A stretch of 64,000 nucleotides of DNA from Asterias rubens (taxonomy: Eukaryota > Echinodermata > Asteroidea > Forcipulatida > Asteriidae). The first letter of the stretch is position 1. The number at the start of each line of letters is the position of its first letter. The DNA is taken from the NCBI RefSeq assembly GCF_902459465.1, contig NC_047063.1, forward strand, positions 744,001 to 808,000. Direction: 5' to 3'. This document shows positions 1 through 11,744 of the stretch, one piece after another. The notes beneath the pieces are model-generated. The model saw only the letters and a list, made by a program, of their open reading frames with translations, was not told where the DNA came from and made no database searches. Made by a program: the position numbers and the translations under genes.

Positions 1-125
1 GGGATTCGAACCCACGACCCTTGCAATTCTAGAGCAGTGTCTTACCAACTAGACTACCGAGATTGCCCGGCAGCTAGAGGCAGTTCGAATCCTATGTTTT
101 GGCAGCGGGTTCTATAGAGCGAACA
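1..125 (-). repeat. tRNA-derived SINE, family 1 (partial at window edge)
   Basis: Read on the minus strand it has an A-box-like GTAGTCTAGTTGG and a perfect B box GGTTCGAATCC. The tRNA fold is not maintained and it recurs at 5335, 12640 and 19925 with shared non-tRNA flanks, so it is a SINE rather than a tRNA gene. Confidence 0.6.
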
Positions 126-200
126 ACGGTAAAAACATTAAAAAAATATGAGCCCAAACGTTATTGTCAATTAAGAATAGTTCTGATGTTCAGTCACCTC

Positions 201-467
201 TTTAAAGGCAGTGGACACTATTAGTAATTACTCAAAATAGTTATTTGATTTCGAGACCTCAGAATTAGATTTAGGTCTCGAAATCAAGCATCTAAAAGCA
301 CACAACTTCGTGTGACAAGAGTGTTTTTTCTTTCATTATTATCTCGCAACTTCAACAACCAATTGAGCTCAAATTTTCACAGGTTTGTTATTTTGTGCAT
401 ATGTTGAGATACACCAAGTGAGAACACTGGTCTTTGACAATTACCAATAGTGTCCAGTGTCTTTAAA
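201..467. mobile_element. MITE of the TTTAAAGGCAGTGGACAC family
   Basis: Terminal inverted repeats AAAGGCAGTGGACACTATT / AATAGTGTCCAGTGTCTTTA around TTTAAA ends, suggesting TTAA-targeted insertion. Six copies in the window. Confidence 0.65.
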
Positions 468-577
468 GATAAGGTCAGGGCAGACAGCTTTAAATTCACA
501 ATTTAAAATCTGTCATGCAACACTATTAATTAATACTTCACCCGCTATAGAAATCAATAACCGATAAATCTACTCAC

Positions 578-759
578 CCCTTTGAGGATTGGATCAGGGC
601 AGCTGGCGTTATTATTGTGGGTAACCCACTCTCCTTCTGCTGTTGTACAAGACTCTCTTAGTTCACACATAGCATTACACCAAACACACTCCAGCTCTGG
701 CCTGGCAGTAACACACCGACTACAATCTGGCTTCAATACTCCACACTTGTAAAGTGTTG
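578..759 (-). CDS. Left plexin exon 13 (PSI domain 3)
   Basis: 182 nt, encoding KCGVLKPDCSRCVTARPELE, CVWCNAMCELRESC and an NNNASCPDPILKG end. This is the third plexin PSI module. The donor GGG|GTGAGT lies at 577; the next exon is outside the window. Confidence 0.85.
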
Positions 760-3481
760 CTGTGGCAAAACAAAATTCAGATAAGAATTCTCAATTGTCA
801 TTGCTTCAAAAGACAGGGTCTTAAATTTGGGGCCATATCAAGATCAAATATAGGGCCACTGATTTTCCGTTTCAGAAAAGTGCAAATTCCGTTTGGCAAA
901 AACATGAATTCCGTTTCAGGCACAAAAAATTCCGTTTCATGTTTTTTTAATTAGATAAAAGGTTGTTTAATACCCAGGGACACACTTATTAAAATAAATT
1001 TGCGATAAGTTGCACTGTTGACTTCGTAAAATGTTCATTTGAACTGACAAATTTCAAAAAAATACTTTTTTTTATAATTGTGGATTATTTTGTATACTGC
1101 TGTTCTAAAAAGGTTGCACTGTGACTGCAGTATCAATGCACATGATGTGATAGACTTGATTCCAAGTCTAAAACTGCAGTTGATTCTCTGCATCAGCCAC
1201 ATTGTAGGCTAATGACAGGAGTGTATCCACAAGAGGGCGCTGTTTCAGCATGATCAAAGACTTGGGAACAAGTCTATGGACGTGACCATTCTCCATCCAC
1301 AAACAAAATGTCAGCCATTTTGTTTTCGCTTTGGCGACAGAATGTTGACAGTTTACGGTTTTATTTTAGACCTTTCCGAGATGAAAAAACATTGTATGTG
1401 TTCTTATAGATCATAGGTAAGCTAGTTTGTGTATTATATTGTTGGTAAAAGAGAGGGAGAAAATGCAATTTGGGTGAACAAAAAATGTTTAAAACGTGCC
1501 GCGAATAATGCCCTTCGCTTAACCATGTTAACAACGTGTGTACATCATGTGTGTAAACATTGAGGATGGTGTGAAGTAGAACAGAATGATCCACGGTTAC
1601 GATCTCGTACTTTTTAATGGTCTGATTTCTGATGCCTTTTTAGTTTAACAAAAAGAATCTTAATAAAGAATGCAATTTCAATAGTTTTGGCGTCAAGAAA
1701 AAAAAAAAAAAAAAAAAAAAAATCAAATTTTCTGAAAACCCGTTTTCCGTTTCAAAGGGCGGATTCCGCGAATTCCGTCCGTTTTCCGCGATCGCGGAAA
1801 ATCAGTGGCCCTACAAATAGTGTCCATAATTAATGTTGGATGGACCTAATTTTAACAAAACAAAACATCAAGTCAATAGAGAACTAACTCAGTCAATAGC
1901 AAATCAACACCCTCCCTTACAGGTTCTTATGCCACTGCGGTAAGTAAACCCCCGATTCCAGACCTTGTTTGCCATTACATTCGGCTTAATGGGAGGCAAG
2001 CCCAAAGTTCAGAGATTCTAGCATTACATTGTTGTCTTTCCCTTGACAAGTCACTTAAGAAGTTCTGACAAATAATAATGCATGTGGGAACACAATATTT
2101 TCAAAGGGTCTGGGTACTTTTTGTAGGACACAAAACACAATGTCCACAGATTTACATTAAACTCACACAGTTTCAAGATAATGTTGGTAGAAAGCTTCCC
2201 TTAAAATATTACCATGCTGAGGTGTTGTAGTTTTTGAGAAATGAGTAAAACAAGTCACAATAGATGAACATTATTTTTGCAGGTAAAACATTTATTCGTG
2301 ACATTGTTTTACTAATTACTCAAAAACTGGACATTGTGTTTTGTGTTACAAAAAGTACCCAAACCTTTAATACTGGCATAGAGTGGTTAAGAAGAGGGGT
2401 CTCCATTAAGGGTGAAAAATGTATAGGTTGGCAGGGGCAAAAGGACTCCCCATCAGATAACTATTGATTCAAACTCACCATTATTGTTGAATAAGTCATC
2501 TAGAATGTGAGGGTTATTACTGGTGTCTGTCCATTCAATGGTCAGTTTCACAATCAGCTCTGCTTCATCAGTGGAAGTGTAGGTATACTGTGGAGTAGAA
2601 AACAATCCATGGAAGTTCTAAAAAGTCTAGAGAGTGTGTATTTATAACCAACTTCGCTACCATTGGCAGCGCGCCGTATCACCCGCTAGCTCTGCGTAGG
2701 TCTCTAACCCCTGGGCGGGAAACTCTGATCCGTGTCTTTGATTGGCTATCATATACACGCAAAATTTGAAATGCTGTGCGTCTTCAAAACGCTCTATACG
2801 CCGAAAAAAGATGTACATATTCACTTTGTTTTGTCACGCAACACTGAACATGACTTTTATTACAAACAGCACATCCAGCGTGTGCACGACTAACGCTCAA
2901 CACAGAACGGATCAACCACAGGACTAATTGTAATATCTCTTATATTTGGATATTTTCAAGTTACACTTCCAGGGGTTATGATCCAGCAAGGCATGCTGGG
3001 AAAAGATGGCGCGGCGAGATCGATCACCCCTGGGAATGAGGTTGATTTATAACAACTTTATTTTCCAATCAAACAAAATGGTGTACTTTGTAATGGTTAG
3101 AGGAATAATTTAACTTACAGCTTTCATGTCACACATGATGGTATCATCATTACGCTGAGCAGTTGTACTCTGACGGACTCCCTCGATATCAAAGCTACAT
3201 TCAAAGCTAGTTGTCTAAAAAATGAAGAAGGAAAATGGACAGTGGGAGTAAGTGCAAAGATATCAAACGAGGGAGGTTCTTGTTTCCCTAAAACCCCCCC
3301 ACAATAACAAAAGACCAGACTTTCAATATCTTGAAGGAGAGAGAATAAGGTTGTTGTATTTTCCGTTTAAACAAAAAATTGTATAAATATTATTGTCTGG
3401 TGTATTACACTATCTCATTAGGCCAAGTAAAAAAAGAAACGTGTTTAGCATCCCCGCCCGCCTCCTTTTTACAGGCTGCCT

Positions 3482-3519
<38 letters not shown>

Positions 3520-6500
3520 CACATTTCTTTTTTTTTTGAAAAAGGGTTATTTGAAAAGACCTCAGCTAAAACAATCTGAATGTCTTGTCTGTATATCTTG
3601 ACCAAAATGTTTAATTTATGTATCGTGTGTTTGAGCAGTAGAAAAAACAATGGATATTTGAAGAAAAAAAAATTAAGAATGGCGGCCATCTTGAAATAAA
3701 AAATAAAAAATAAAAAGCCCCTCCTCCTTCCTGTTTTTGAGAAACCCAGACGCTAAACATGTTTGTTTTTTTACTCGGCCTTATGCGATCAATATCTTTT
3801 AGTTCCTCAATCTTTTCAATCCTTTTACGTTTCCTGTATGTCTATTTAATGTGAGCCAACCCCTTTTTTAATGGCAAAACTCTGACTATTGCAAAGTATT
3901 TTTTTTTAATGTTCTGATTATCTCAATACTAATAACTTTACTTGTTTAGACTTAATGGTTTACCTTCTTTTCACAAAGGTCTAAACACAGATATTTGTGA
4001 TTCTACAAATACTATGTGACAAGTAAAATAATTCACATCCAGGTACTTTTTAAATACTCCGATTAGCCCGCCCTCATCGGCCGCAAGACGTCAGAGGGTC
4101 ACTCTTTCCTTTGACGTCGAAGACATAACATCATTTATATTTCTCCGTCTTTAAACACAGGTAATTACTATTCTATTTTCCATTTATTCTCTCCTAGATT
4201 TCACATAAATTCATTTTGCTGTGGAATGCTGATTGATCAATAAAGATATTAAATAACCTGGGTCTGATCAGGTAGATTTGTAGTCATGACTTGTAAACTT
4301 CTTTCAATTCCATTGGGAAGAAGGACTTCAGTATTCTGAGCCAGCAGCTGAGGGCAGGAACCCGGACCCTTGGGTGAAGACAAAGCTGGATTCTAAAGAA
4401 ATCACACCAGATAATTATTTACGAGAAATTATTTCCTTATTTTGAATTGTGTCAAGAACTTATCAACTCCATTAAAAAGATGTTTGAAGAGATAGGAATA
4501 GGATGTTCTTTTATGTATTACTTAAGGAAATTAAAGTGCTCAAATTAGTTTATAACTGGTAAATTTCAGCAACTCAAAAAAAGAAAACATCTTTGATCTT
4601 ACGTTTTGTCCTGTAATGATGATTTCATTGTCTCCTGAGCAAGTAGAACTAACATGAGTGCATCTATTCTCAAAGACACACCAATCACAGGCCCATTGAC
4701 TACCAACACAAGATACACAACTACAACAAACACAAATACAAAACAACAATATAAACAATTGGCAAAAGAAATACAACAAAATAAAAAATCTTAATAAAAA
4801 GTTATTTGAACAAAATTAAAGCTTTTTATTTTTACAAACCAAATTGCAACAAAGAAGAAGAAATTAATGTTCTTACGAAGTATGAGTGGAGCATTCATAG
4901 AAGTAGAAACTTGTATCCACAAAACTGACTGATGTTTCACTGGAATGGATGCTTAGTGTAACCTGAACAGCATCATCTGCAAAATGGAACATTCATAAAA
5001 AGTTGTATGTTTATTTTATTTTAACAACAACAATAGCAACAAATGGCCCTAGTTTAGTGTTTGACTTACCTCCTGGTTGAATTGGTGGTATCCTATTACC
5101 AGGTGGGGAGACACATCTAAGATCCTCATTAGTCTTTGTAGCTTGAGATACGTAGGATCCAAACCAACACTCATATGTCATGTTGGTCAGTAAGTCTGGT
5201 AACTGCTCTACACTCACAGTAATCTAGTAAATAATACAATTTGTAGCAAATAAGATACACAGTTGTCATAATTATAACATACAATTGAACATCTTGTATA
5301 TGAGCCTACAGCGTATATTAATTTTGATTTTTACCCATATACGCCGATGTGTTTTAGCACTGTATACTCATCAGTACTTACCCAAGTTCTGTTTAAAAAA
5401 ATCACAGGCATATTGCTCGGGTGGGATTCGAACCCACGACCTTTGGAATTCTAGAGCAGTATCATACCAACTAGACCACCGAGATTGCCCGGTGGCTAGA
5501 GGCAGTGCGAATCCTATGTTTAGCAGTGCAGCGAGTACTGCAAATGATATAATAGATGTTAAATTTGCATCGGGGATAAAGCGTAGTCTTAATTTTATGG
5601 TTCACACAGTTTAAATTAGACTTGGGGACTTGATTCTGTATTTCTGAGCATCTGACAATAGCTTTTGTTTACACACAAATAACTGCAAACTTTAAACGGT
5701 CAAAAAGAACTCTCAGGGGAAGCTTTTCTTGAGAGCGTTTGTGTCCATAGGCTGAGGGCTTGCGCCCCCAACTCAAACGACACCATCGCTACACGATTAA
5801 TAGGGTCATTTTTACCTAGTAAATTGTTTCTAAATAGTTCACCATTACAGAGTGAGCCTAAATAATTCACACTGTGAGTGAACCTGAAATTAGTGGCACA
5901 GATATAGGTGTACATGTATGTGAGAATAAAGGGAAGTGGGATATTCAGATCAAAAAGCCACTTAACCTAAATTCATAAAACCACAATCATGCAATATTGA
6001 TATCATTGCGGAAGAATGCCAACTTCTGCCAAGTAGTACTTCCTGTATTGGCAAGTTGTTTTGAGCCAAGCAGCTGTATGGAAATGCGCAAATGAAATGA
6101 ACATGTCGGTAAGCAGAAATACATTACTCTTACCTGTTGTTCTGTAACAGTGATTGGTAGATTGTTATAAGGATCCACATTGGTTATCTCAATACACTGT
6201 GCAGTATTGTAGTCTAACCATCGGGTAGACACATCAGGCATCTTGCATTCGGAATACAGGGTGCATCTATATAAATAAAAAATTAAACATTGATAACTCA
6301 ACCAACTGCTTGAAAAGAACCATAGTCAAAGACTCTACAGGGACTGTAAACACAGTTGTCAGAATGAATTTTCAGTGGATTTAAAAGAGAGCAAAATTAA
6401 AGCAGCTTTTTACCTGCAAGTTAAACAGTAAGCGCCGAGAATTTTCCATGTTTTCAATTCTGTTTGAGGAGTCGAAATCGGGGAGCCATCAGTTCGCGCG

Positions 6501-9500
6501 AGAGCAGTGATCTCGCAAGAGCGCTATCTCAGCGCGTGGGGCCGATTTAACGACTTGTCCACAAGTCTAGGATTTCTGTTTTCCTCTTTAAAAAATACTT
6601 TGAATAGCAAAACCTTGGCCATGAGACACAGTGCTGATTGGATCAATCGCAGGGATTCAGTGCTGGATGCTGGGTCTGATTGGACTTGCCTCCAAAACAT
6701 AATGGGGGAATACAATGTTTGAAGACTCTGGAGGCTACATATTTCCTTTATTACAATGCAAGTCCATAAAAGGGGATTACCCAATCACACATATGGCAGA
6801 ATTCCAGCATTTTGATACCACAGCCTGTTCTCGTTGTGTGGGAGAAACAAAGAATTGCACTGAGAGTGAATGCTGTGTGCCCGCCTCGCAGGTAAGTATG
6901 GGTGGCCTTTGCTCTGGTCATCCAATGGGTGCGTTCGTTTAGCTTCCCTGGGTTGACCCCTGTGTGTGGCGTTTTTTTTTTTCTTCCCAGGACGAACGTG
7001 GGTAGTTATCTGCACACGTTCGTCCTGGAAAAAGAAAACGCCACACGAAGCTAATCGAACGCACCCAATGTGACAAGAAAATACAAAATGGACATCGCCC
7101 GGCATGAATTAGGGAATACATGTATCCAGTGCCTGCTGGTCTAGTGCAGGGTATACAAACTCAGGTTCTCCATCATGTGTACTAGCCACAATTCAACACA
7201 ACATCTTATTCGTACAAGATACAATACTTACTGTCTTTGCAGAGTACACCAGCCACAGTATGGGTCTCCATCCATCCCTGCATTCGTACCAATACACGTC
7301 TCACACGTTGTATACTGACCACAATTCTCAACACGCATCTTCAAAAACTGTATTGTTCGAACGGAAAATAATTCAAAATATGAAAAAAAAGTAGTTAGGA
7401 ATTTCACATCCAGATGAAATAGAATAGAAATGTAGAATGATGAAAACTATTTTCTACTCCCTGCTGAATCTTTTAAGATCTTTCAAGGAAAAACGTAGAC
7501 AGTTTGACATTACATACTTATCATTAAAATGTACCTTTTGTTCAGTGAGTATGTACATCTCTCTTGTTGTATCATTAATCTTGACATCTTTAAGAACTGA
7601 TCCAGTAATATCAAGGTCTACTCTCTCATACAGTCTGGCTGAGGTCTTGCTCTGGATGTGAACCTGTAACACAGACAAAACAGAGGCTTGCTAGTTTTTA
7701 CATGTATCTATCCACCATTCATAAATACCCCGAAAAGTTTATTCGTTCTGATTGGCCAAAAGGAGATCACTAGGCTTGTTAAATGTGCAACCATAGTCAG
7801 AGTATGTCAAACTTGTGGCAAAGAGGGCGCAATTGGATTAGTGCCATGATTGTGCATATTTCATGAAGAGTTAAGTTGGTAGGTTGTTTAGCTCGTCCTG
7901 TGCATGTATGAAACTTGTGTCTAATAGTTTAAAATTTAACTGTGCAAGTTCGAAACTGGCGCAAGGAGCTACTATAGCACAAAACATGAAAAATTCAACA
8001 AGGACAGTTGAGGTAAGATGAGGCTTAACAGTGAGGTTTGTTCTGAAATTTTAATGAGTTTTGTTGACAATGGAAAGGTATTTATGAATGGGAAAAAAAG
8101 AAGGGTGACTCATAGTCTTGAATTTTCTTTTAAACCCTTCTAGGGCTGTGGCCATTCAATAAAGGGCCTCACCCTTATCACACAGTGACAACCCTGTCAG
8201 TTTGAAGTGAATGTTCAAAACCTTGTATTAATCTGTTATTCCCTTTAATAAAAGAAAGCATAATTGAATGAATTGACACATAATTCTGTATAAATAGCTT
8301 AAAAAGATGTGAATCATCTCATGAAAGCATTTAGTCTGGATTTCTAAGATTAGCAATAAAAATCGTGCTAAGCTTGAACTTTGAATCGGTTTCTTCTTTT
8401 GTGTTTTTTTAAGGTGTAAAAAAGTATTTTGTTCACAAAAACAGACTTACTTTTAAAAGCTCCCCACTCGAGTCAGATCCAATGATTGCTACAGTGTGGT
8501 TCATCTCAGTGGTTGTAATGATGGAGGACATCAGAGTGTCTGTAAATAAATGTATATTAAATATCAGACTATTACAGGCTAGATTTAACAACCATTTACT
8601 GATGAATTATATCACCCAGCCTTAGTAATATAGAATGTGGAATATAACAAAAAAATTGCTATTGAATCTTACAATATGAATAGCACCTGACTACATGAAT
8701 AGAAGGTACTTTGTTAGTGACAATAATAGTTTTTTCATGTGTATTGAATTTTCAAAAAGCAAACGCTACTGAAAACTAATAAGCCTATGACAGTTTATTA
8801 AAAACATTGCTTTGTTTCATTTGAACATGAGATTTCCAACACAGCGATGGATGCATATTGCATGCTTTTATCAATATAAGGTTTGAGCCATCAGCAACAG
8901 AATGACACAGATACCCATCTGGACTAACCTAGAATTAGAAGAATTTAAAGTTGTTTCTAATATAGGGCAAATGATTTTCAGCCATCGCGGAAAACAGACG
9001 GAACTCGCAGAATTCGCCCTTTGAAACGGAAAACGGGATTTTCAAGAGAAAAATAAGGTTGTTTTTAGTTTCATGTTCTTTAGGCCAAAGCTATTGCAAT
9101 TGCATTTTTTACAAAGGATCTTTTTGTTAAACTAAAAAAAGCATCAGAAATCAGACCATTAAAAAGTACGATATCGTAACCGTGGATCATTCTATTCAAC
9201 TTGATTAGTATATGCAATTTCCATCCAGTACACACGTTGTTAACATGCGGAGGGCATTATTCAAGGCACCTTTTTTACATATTTTTTTTCACCCAAAATT
9301 GCATTTTCTCCCTCCCTTTTACCAACAATTATACACAAACTAGCTTACCTATGATCTATAAGAACACATACAATGTTTTTTCATCTCGGAAAGGTCTAAA
9401 ATAAAACCGTAAACTTTCAACATTCTGTCGCCAAAGCCATAGACTTGGTCCCAAGTCTGTGATTATGCTGAAATAGCGCCCTATTGTGGTAACACTTCCG

Positions 9501-11744
9501 CCATTAGCCTACAATGCATGCAATGTGGCTGATGCAGAGAAACAACCGCACAGTTTTTAGACTTGGAATCAAGTCTATCATGTCATGTGCATTGATACTG
9601 CAGCCACAGTGCAACGGCTGTTACATGTTTCTGTTGCATCGATCAGCAGTATACAAATTAATAAAATAAAATAAAATATTCTTTTTTAGTATTTGTTTTT
9701 TAAATGTCAGTTCAAATTAACATTTAGGAAGTCAGCAGTGCAACTTATCCAAAATTTAGGTTTATAAGTGTCTCCCTGGGTATTAAACAACCTTTCATCT
9801 AATTAAAAAACATGAAACAGAATTTGTTGTGCCTGAAACGGAATTCATGTTTTTGTCAAACGGAATTAGCACTTTTCTGAAACGGAAAATCATTGGCCCT
9901 ACTAATACCTGATAGTTCCAGAACAGCAATGGATGATTTTACATTAATGCCTTTAGCATACTTGTATGGTTGGATGTCCCCTTCAATAGGATGACACAGA
10001 AATGGATCTGGACCAACCTAGACAAGAAAAATATCAATGATTAGTCTCAATCCATACAAATTTAGTTTTTACAACAGCTCTAACCAAAGGGAGCAAGACA
10101 ATACAAAAACAAACGCAACTGTATTATTCTGTCCAAGACAAAAATAACTATTAAAAATATCATGATTTATGTTTTCCTTGTGTTTGAGGAAACCAATAAT
10201 ATTTTTACAAAAGTAACATTGAAATATTATTGTTGTTTAGTTAATTAACTTAATTGAGAAATAACTAATACAATTAGGATATCTGTATATACTATACATA
10301 AAACAAATTGTCAATTTCCTGGTTTAGAGACATGTCAAACAATATAATAAAAACACATACTTGTTACAAGTGGACAATTGTATGATTATTTTCAAATTTA
10401 TCATTTAAAGTCGTCTTTCTGGTCTTACAAATGTTTTAGGAAAGAAAAATTTAAATTCTTTATAATATTGCTTTAATTAAACCTTCCTTTAGGCTTCACT
10501 GAAGGTATCTTTGATTTCCCTCATCTTAATTTTGCACATAACTTGAGACCCAAACTTAGTGGCCATATACTCACTGATAATGTATTACATCTGGATCCGA
10601 ACAAGTACTTCACTAAGTAGCCATCTCCATCTTCAATACATCCCCTGACTGCTTCCTTGAAGGCATCTAAAATATCACTCATCTTATACACACACAATGC
10701 TGACTGATCAATAGGTACATCACTAGTCCCATCAGCTCCTTCATTCTTAGCAAACACAGCATACAACACCATGTCCTCAGCATTCAAACCTAATGATACA
10801 GCAAGATCCTGACCTGCTGGGCCAATATGAGCAGCTTGTACCAAACTGTACACACTACCATCTGATCCTTGGCATTGTAGGGTGATTTCTGTGTAAGAGT
10901 CAAAGGATGGACTGGTCTGACAGACTCTGTTCATTTTAGAAACAAAGACATTGGAATCAAAATTCTCCTCTTGAGAAGTGATGAAGTATGTGAATCCTTC
11001 ATATGAGAAACCAGCTACATAATTGAACGGGAATGGGTTCTGTTTATAAGAATTATCAAATGCAGTAAACGAAGAATACCCTGTGCCTGATGGAGATATC
11101 AACAACACATCTGTACTATTAAGGATTCTTCTGCTGACTGGTGGGATTTGTGTATACCCAACCTCCTCATTGGAGTAAGTCACAGCTACATACAACCAGT
11201 CTCCTCCATCTGGCCCTGGTCCCATTGGTCCATCAGTTCCTGGTGCAATCAAACTCACAGTAGACAACTCTCCAAAACCAGCAACACTAGACTCTGGTTG
11301 AAACAACACACCAGTCAAATCATCTGGATTCCTGAACTGACACTTTCCTTCATTCTCACTTCCACATGTAATCAACCGATTCTGATTATCTAATATCAGG
11401 ATTTTATTGTAGTTGGTGAATATATCACATCTATCCTCTCCTAGTTCTTGACATGTACTAACATTCTGTAGCAGATTCAATGAACTATTTAGTCTGTATA
11501 AGTAGTTGACAGCTCCAACATACACAGCTCCATCAGGGCCAGATAGAGTGAAATGATTGAATTTAGCATTGTGGTTACCAGATGGATCATTGAGAGGTCT
11601 AGGAGGATGAGGATTACTGAATGAAGCAATGTGATAAGATGACAGATCTCCTTGCCATTCAGCTGATACAACACTACTTAATAATCCCAGCAGGATCAAA
11701 CATACAGCCAACCAGATGGTTACATGGCTCCTCTGGGCCTCCAT
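578..11744 (-). CDS. Plexin-like receptor gene, left (inverted) paralogue, 3' end outside window
   Basis: Semaphorin-receptor (plexin) family gene read on the minus strand. Exons located by GT/AG borders and phase: 10575-11744, 9909-10017, 8451-8539, 7535-7663, 7232-7347, 6134-6266, 5070-5223, 4877-4976, 4603-4720, 4258-4392, 3119-3214, 2479-2587, 578-759. All join in one open frame. Domain order is signal peptide, Sema, PSI1, IPT1, PSI2, IPT2, PSI3, which is the canonical plexin ectodomain order. IPT3 onwards, the transmembrane segment and the cytoplasmic GAP domain must lie left of base 1. Every exon from exon 2 onward has the same length and phase as its counterpart in the plus-strand gene at 52.1-58.1 kb, so the two are inverted duplicates. 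Only one Sema first exon is seen here. The gene could be functional; no lesion is seen in the exons listed. Confidence 0.85.
851..1813. mobile_element. TIR element copy 1 (963 bp, 6-bp target duplication)
   Basis: Perfect 19-bp terminal inverted repeats TAGGGCCACTGATTTTCCG, flanked by CAAATA at 845-850 and 1814-1819. The interior has repeated CCGTTT motifs and an A-tract at 1699-1722. It has no long ORF, so it is non-autonomous. It lies in the left plexin intron before PSI3. The superfamily is not assigned; the TAGGG- ends are hAT-like but the duplication is 6 bp. Confidence 0.75.
2479..4392 (-). CDS. Left plexin exons 10-12 (IPT domain 2)
   Basis: Exons complement(4258..4392), complement(3119..3214) and complement(2479..2587), with lengths 135, 96 and 109 nt identical to the right gene. 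Encoded motifs: PGSCPQLLAQNTKVLLPNG, SFECSFDIEGVRQS and AELIVKLTIEWTDTSNNP. These parallel the plexin region between PSI2 and PSI3. The 1043-nt intron 4257-3215 contains long T/A homopolymers. Confidence 0.82.
3483..3517 (+). repeat. Poly-T tract
   Basis: About 34 T in a row within a left plexin intron; it produces spurious poly-Phe/poly-Lys frames. Confidence 0.9.
4603..4720 (-). CDS. Left plexin exon 9 (PSI domain 2)
   Basis: 118 nt, encoding SCVSCVGSQWACDWCVFENR followed by CTHVSSTC. This is the short second PSI module of plexins. It differs from the right paralogue by only a few residues (VGSQ versus VDSR). Confidence 0.85.
4877..5223 (-). CDS. Left plexin exons 7-8 (IPT domain 1)
   Basis: Exon 7 is complement(5070..5223) and exon 8 is complement(4877..4976). 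They encode ITVSVEQLPDLLTNMTYECW...LRCVSPP...DDAVQVTLSI...FYFYECSTHTS, the immunoglobulin-like fold of the first plexin IPT region. The 93-nt intron between them (4977-5069) is almost identical to its paralogue at 55026-55115, unlike most other introns of the pair. Confidence 0.82.
5335..5590 (-). repeat. tRNA-derived SINE, family 1
   Basis: Minus-strand A box TGGTCTAGTTGG and B box GGTTCGAATCC, with family flanks (TATCCCCGATGCAAATTTAA on one side). In the left plexin intron between PSI1 and IPT1 exons. Confidence 0.65.
6134..7347 (-). CDS. Left plexin exons 5-6 (PSI domain 1)
   Basis: Exon 5 is complement(7232..7347), 116 nt, and exon 6 is complement(6134..6266), 133 nt. Together they encode a plexin-semaphorin-integrin module with the spacing ENCGQYTTCETCIG, DPYCGWC, CTLYSEC. 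The CGWC core is typical of PSI domains. The 965-nt intron is much longer than the 141-nt counterpart on the plus strand because of inserted repeats, including a hairpin element at 6922-7070. Confidence 0.88.
6922..7070. mobile_element. Hairpin (foldback) MITE in a left plexin intron
   Basis: Arms CAATGGGTGCGTTCG / CGAACGCACCCAATG, with further paired blocks GTGTGGCGTTTTT / AAAACGCCACAC and CAGGACGAACGTG / CACGTTCGTCCTG. Almost the whole element folds on itself. Confidence 0.7.
7535..8539 (-). CDS. Left plexin exons 3-4 (end of Sema domain)
   Basis: Exon 3 is complement(8451..8539), 89 nt, DTLMSSIITTTEMNHTVAII. Exon 4 is complement(7535..7663), 129 nt, starting VHIQSKTSARLYERVDLD. They supply the last Sema blade: the 'VAIIG...G.LLKV' stretch parallels the plexin pattern in which a variable glycine-rich strand is followed by a lysine-rich one. 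The 911-nt intron between them holds a TIR repeat (7717-8088). Confidence 0.85.
7717..8088. repeat. TIR repeat with CATTCATAAATACC ends (copy 1)
   Basis: CATTCATAAATACC and GGTATTTATGAATG bound the block. A related block is at 13908-14215. The interior is not coding. Confidence 0.5.
8827..8928 (-). pseudogene. Decayed second copy of exon 2 (counterpart of exon 2b)
   Basis: On the minus strand this follows a good acceptor (TTCTAATTCTAG) and begins VSPDGYLCHS, matching exon 2b at 52294-52402 (VSPDMFLCHH). After about 18 codons the frame is lost; the end is recognisable one frame over as YASIAVLEIS. The length is about 102 nt instead of 109, so it cannot join the next exon (phase 1) in frame. 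The donor has changed from CAG|GT to CAT|GT. It is a relic of a second alternative exon. Confidence 0.75.
8963..9901. mobile_element. TIR element copy 2 (939 bp, 6-bp target duplication)
   Basis: Same family as 851-1813, in opposite orientation. Ends TAGGGC...GGCCCTA, flanked by CTAATA at 8957-8962 and 9902-9907. It sits inside what was a 35-nt intron between the two alternative exon 2 copies of the left plexin gene. Confidence 0.8.
9909..10017 (-). CDS. Left plexin exon 2 (Sema, first of an ancestral alternative pair)
   Basis: 109 nt, phase 0 in and phase 1 out, encoding VGPDPFLCHPIEGD...AVLELSG. It corresponds to exon 2a at 52141-52249 (same length and phase, and shares the EGD motif). The acceptor TAG precedes 10017 and the donor is GTATTAG. 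A 939-bp TIR element is inserted seven bases into the following intron. Confidence 0.85.
10575..11744 (-). CDS. Sema cassette L: first coding exon of the left plexin (signal peptide + Sema blades)
   Basis: 390 codons, open throughout. The start chosen is the ATG at 11744 because it matches the MEAQRSH start of all plus-strand cassettes; an in-frame ATG four codons upstream (11756) is also possible. Residues 1-28 are a signal peptide ending VVSA before EWQGDL. The Sema part carries the plexin-type motifs FNHFTL..GAVYVGAVNYLYR, CGSEN.GKCQFRN and AHIGPAGQDLAVSLG. It ends in phase 0 at ACATTATCA followed by GTGAGT. The middle (about 10950-11175) differs from the other cassettes, but its PSGTGYSSFTAFD..YKQN segment is shared with cassette E on the opposite strand. 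Upstream sequence is unlike the plus-strand cassettes; a possible 3' splice site (TTTCAATGTTACAG) lies near 11818, so a 5' untranslated exon may exist further right. Confidence 0.88.

Noticed and set aside
1-75. A tRNA gene on the minus strand, also at 5422-5500 and 57370-57430
   Set aside because: A and B boxes are good, but acceptor stems do not pair and each lies inside a longer repeated unit; they are tRNA-derived SINEs.
2640-3050. A possible further TIR element in the left plexin gene
   Set aside because: GGCAGCGCGCCGTATCACCC and GGCGCGGCGAGATCGATCACC look related, but the ends could not be paired convincingly.
3379-3689. Open frames with poly-Phe and poly-Lys
   Set aside because: They arise from a homopolymer T tract inside a plexin intron.
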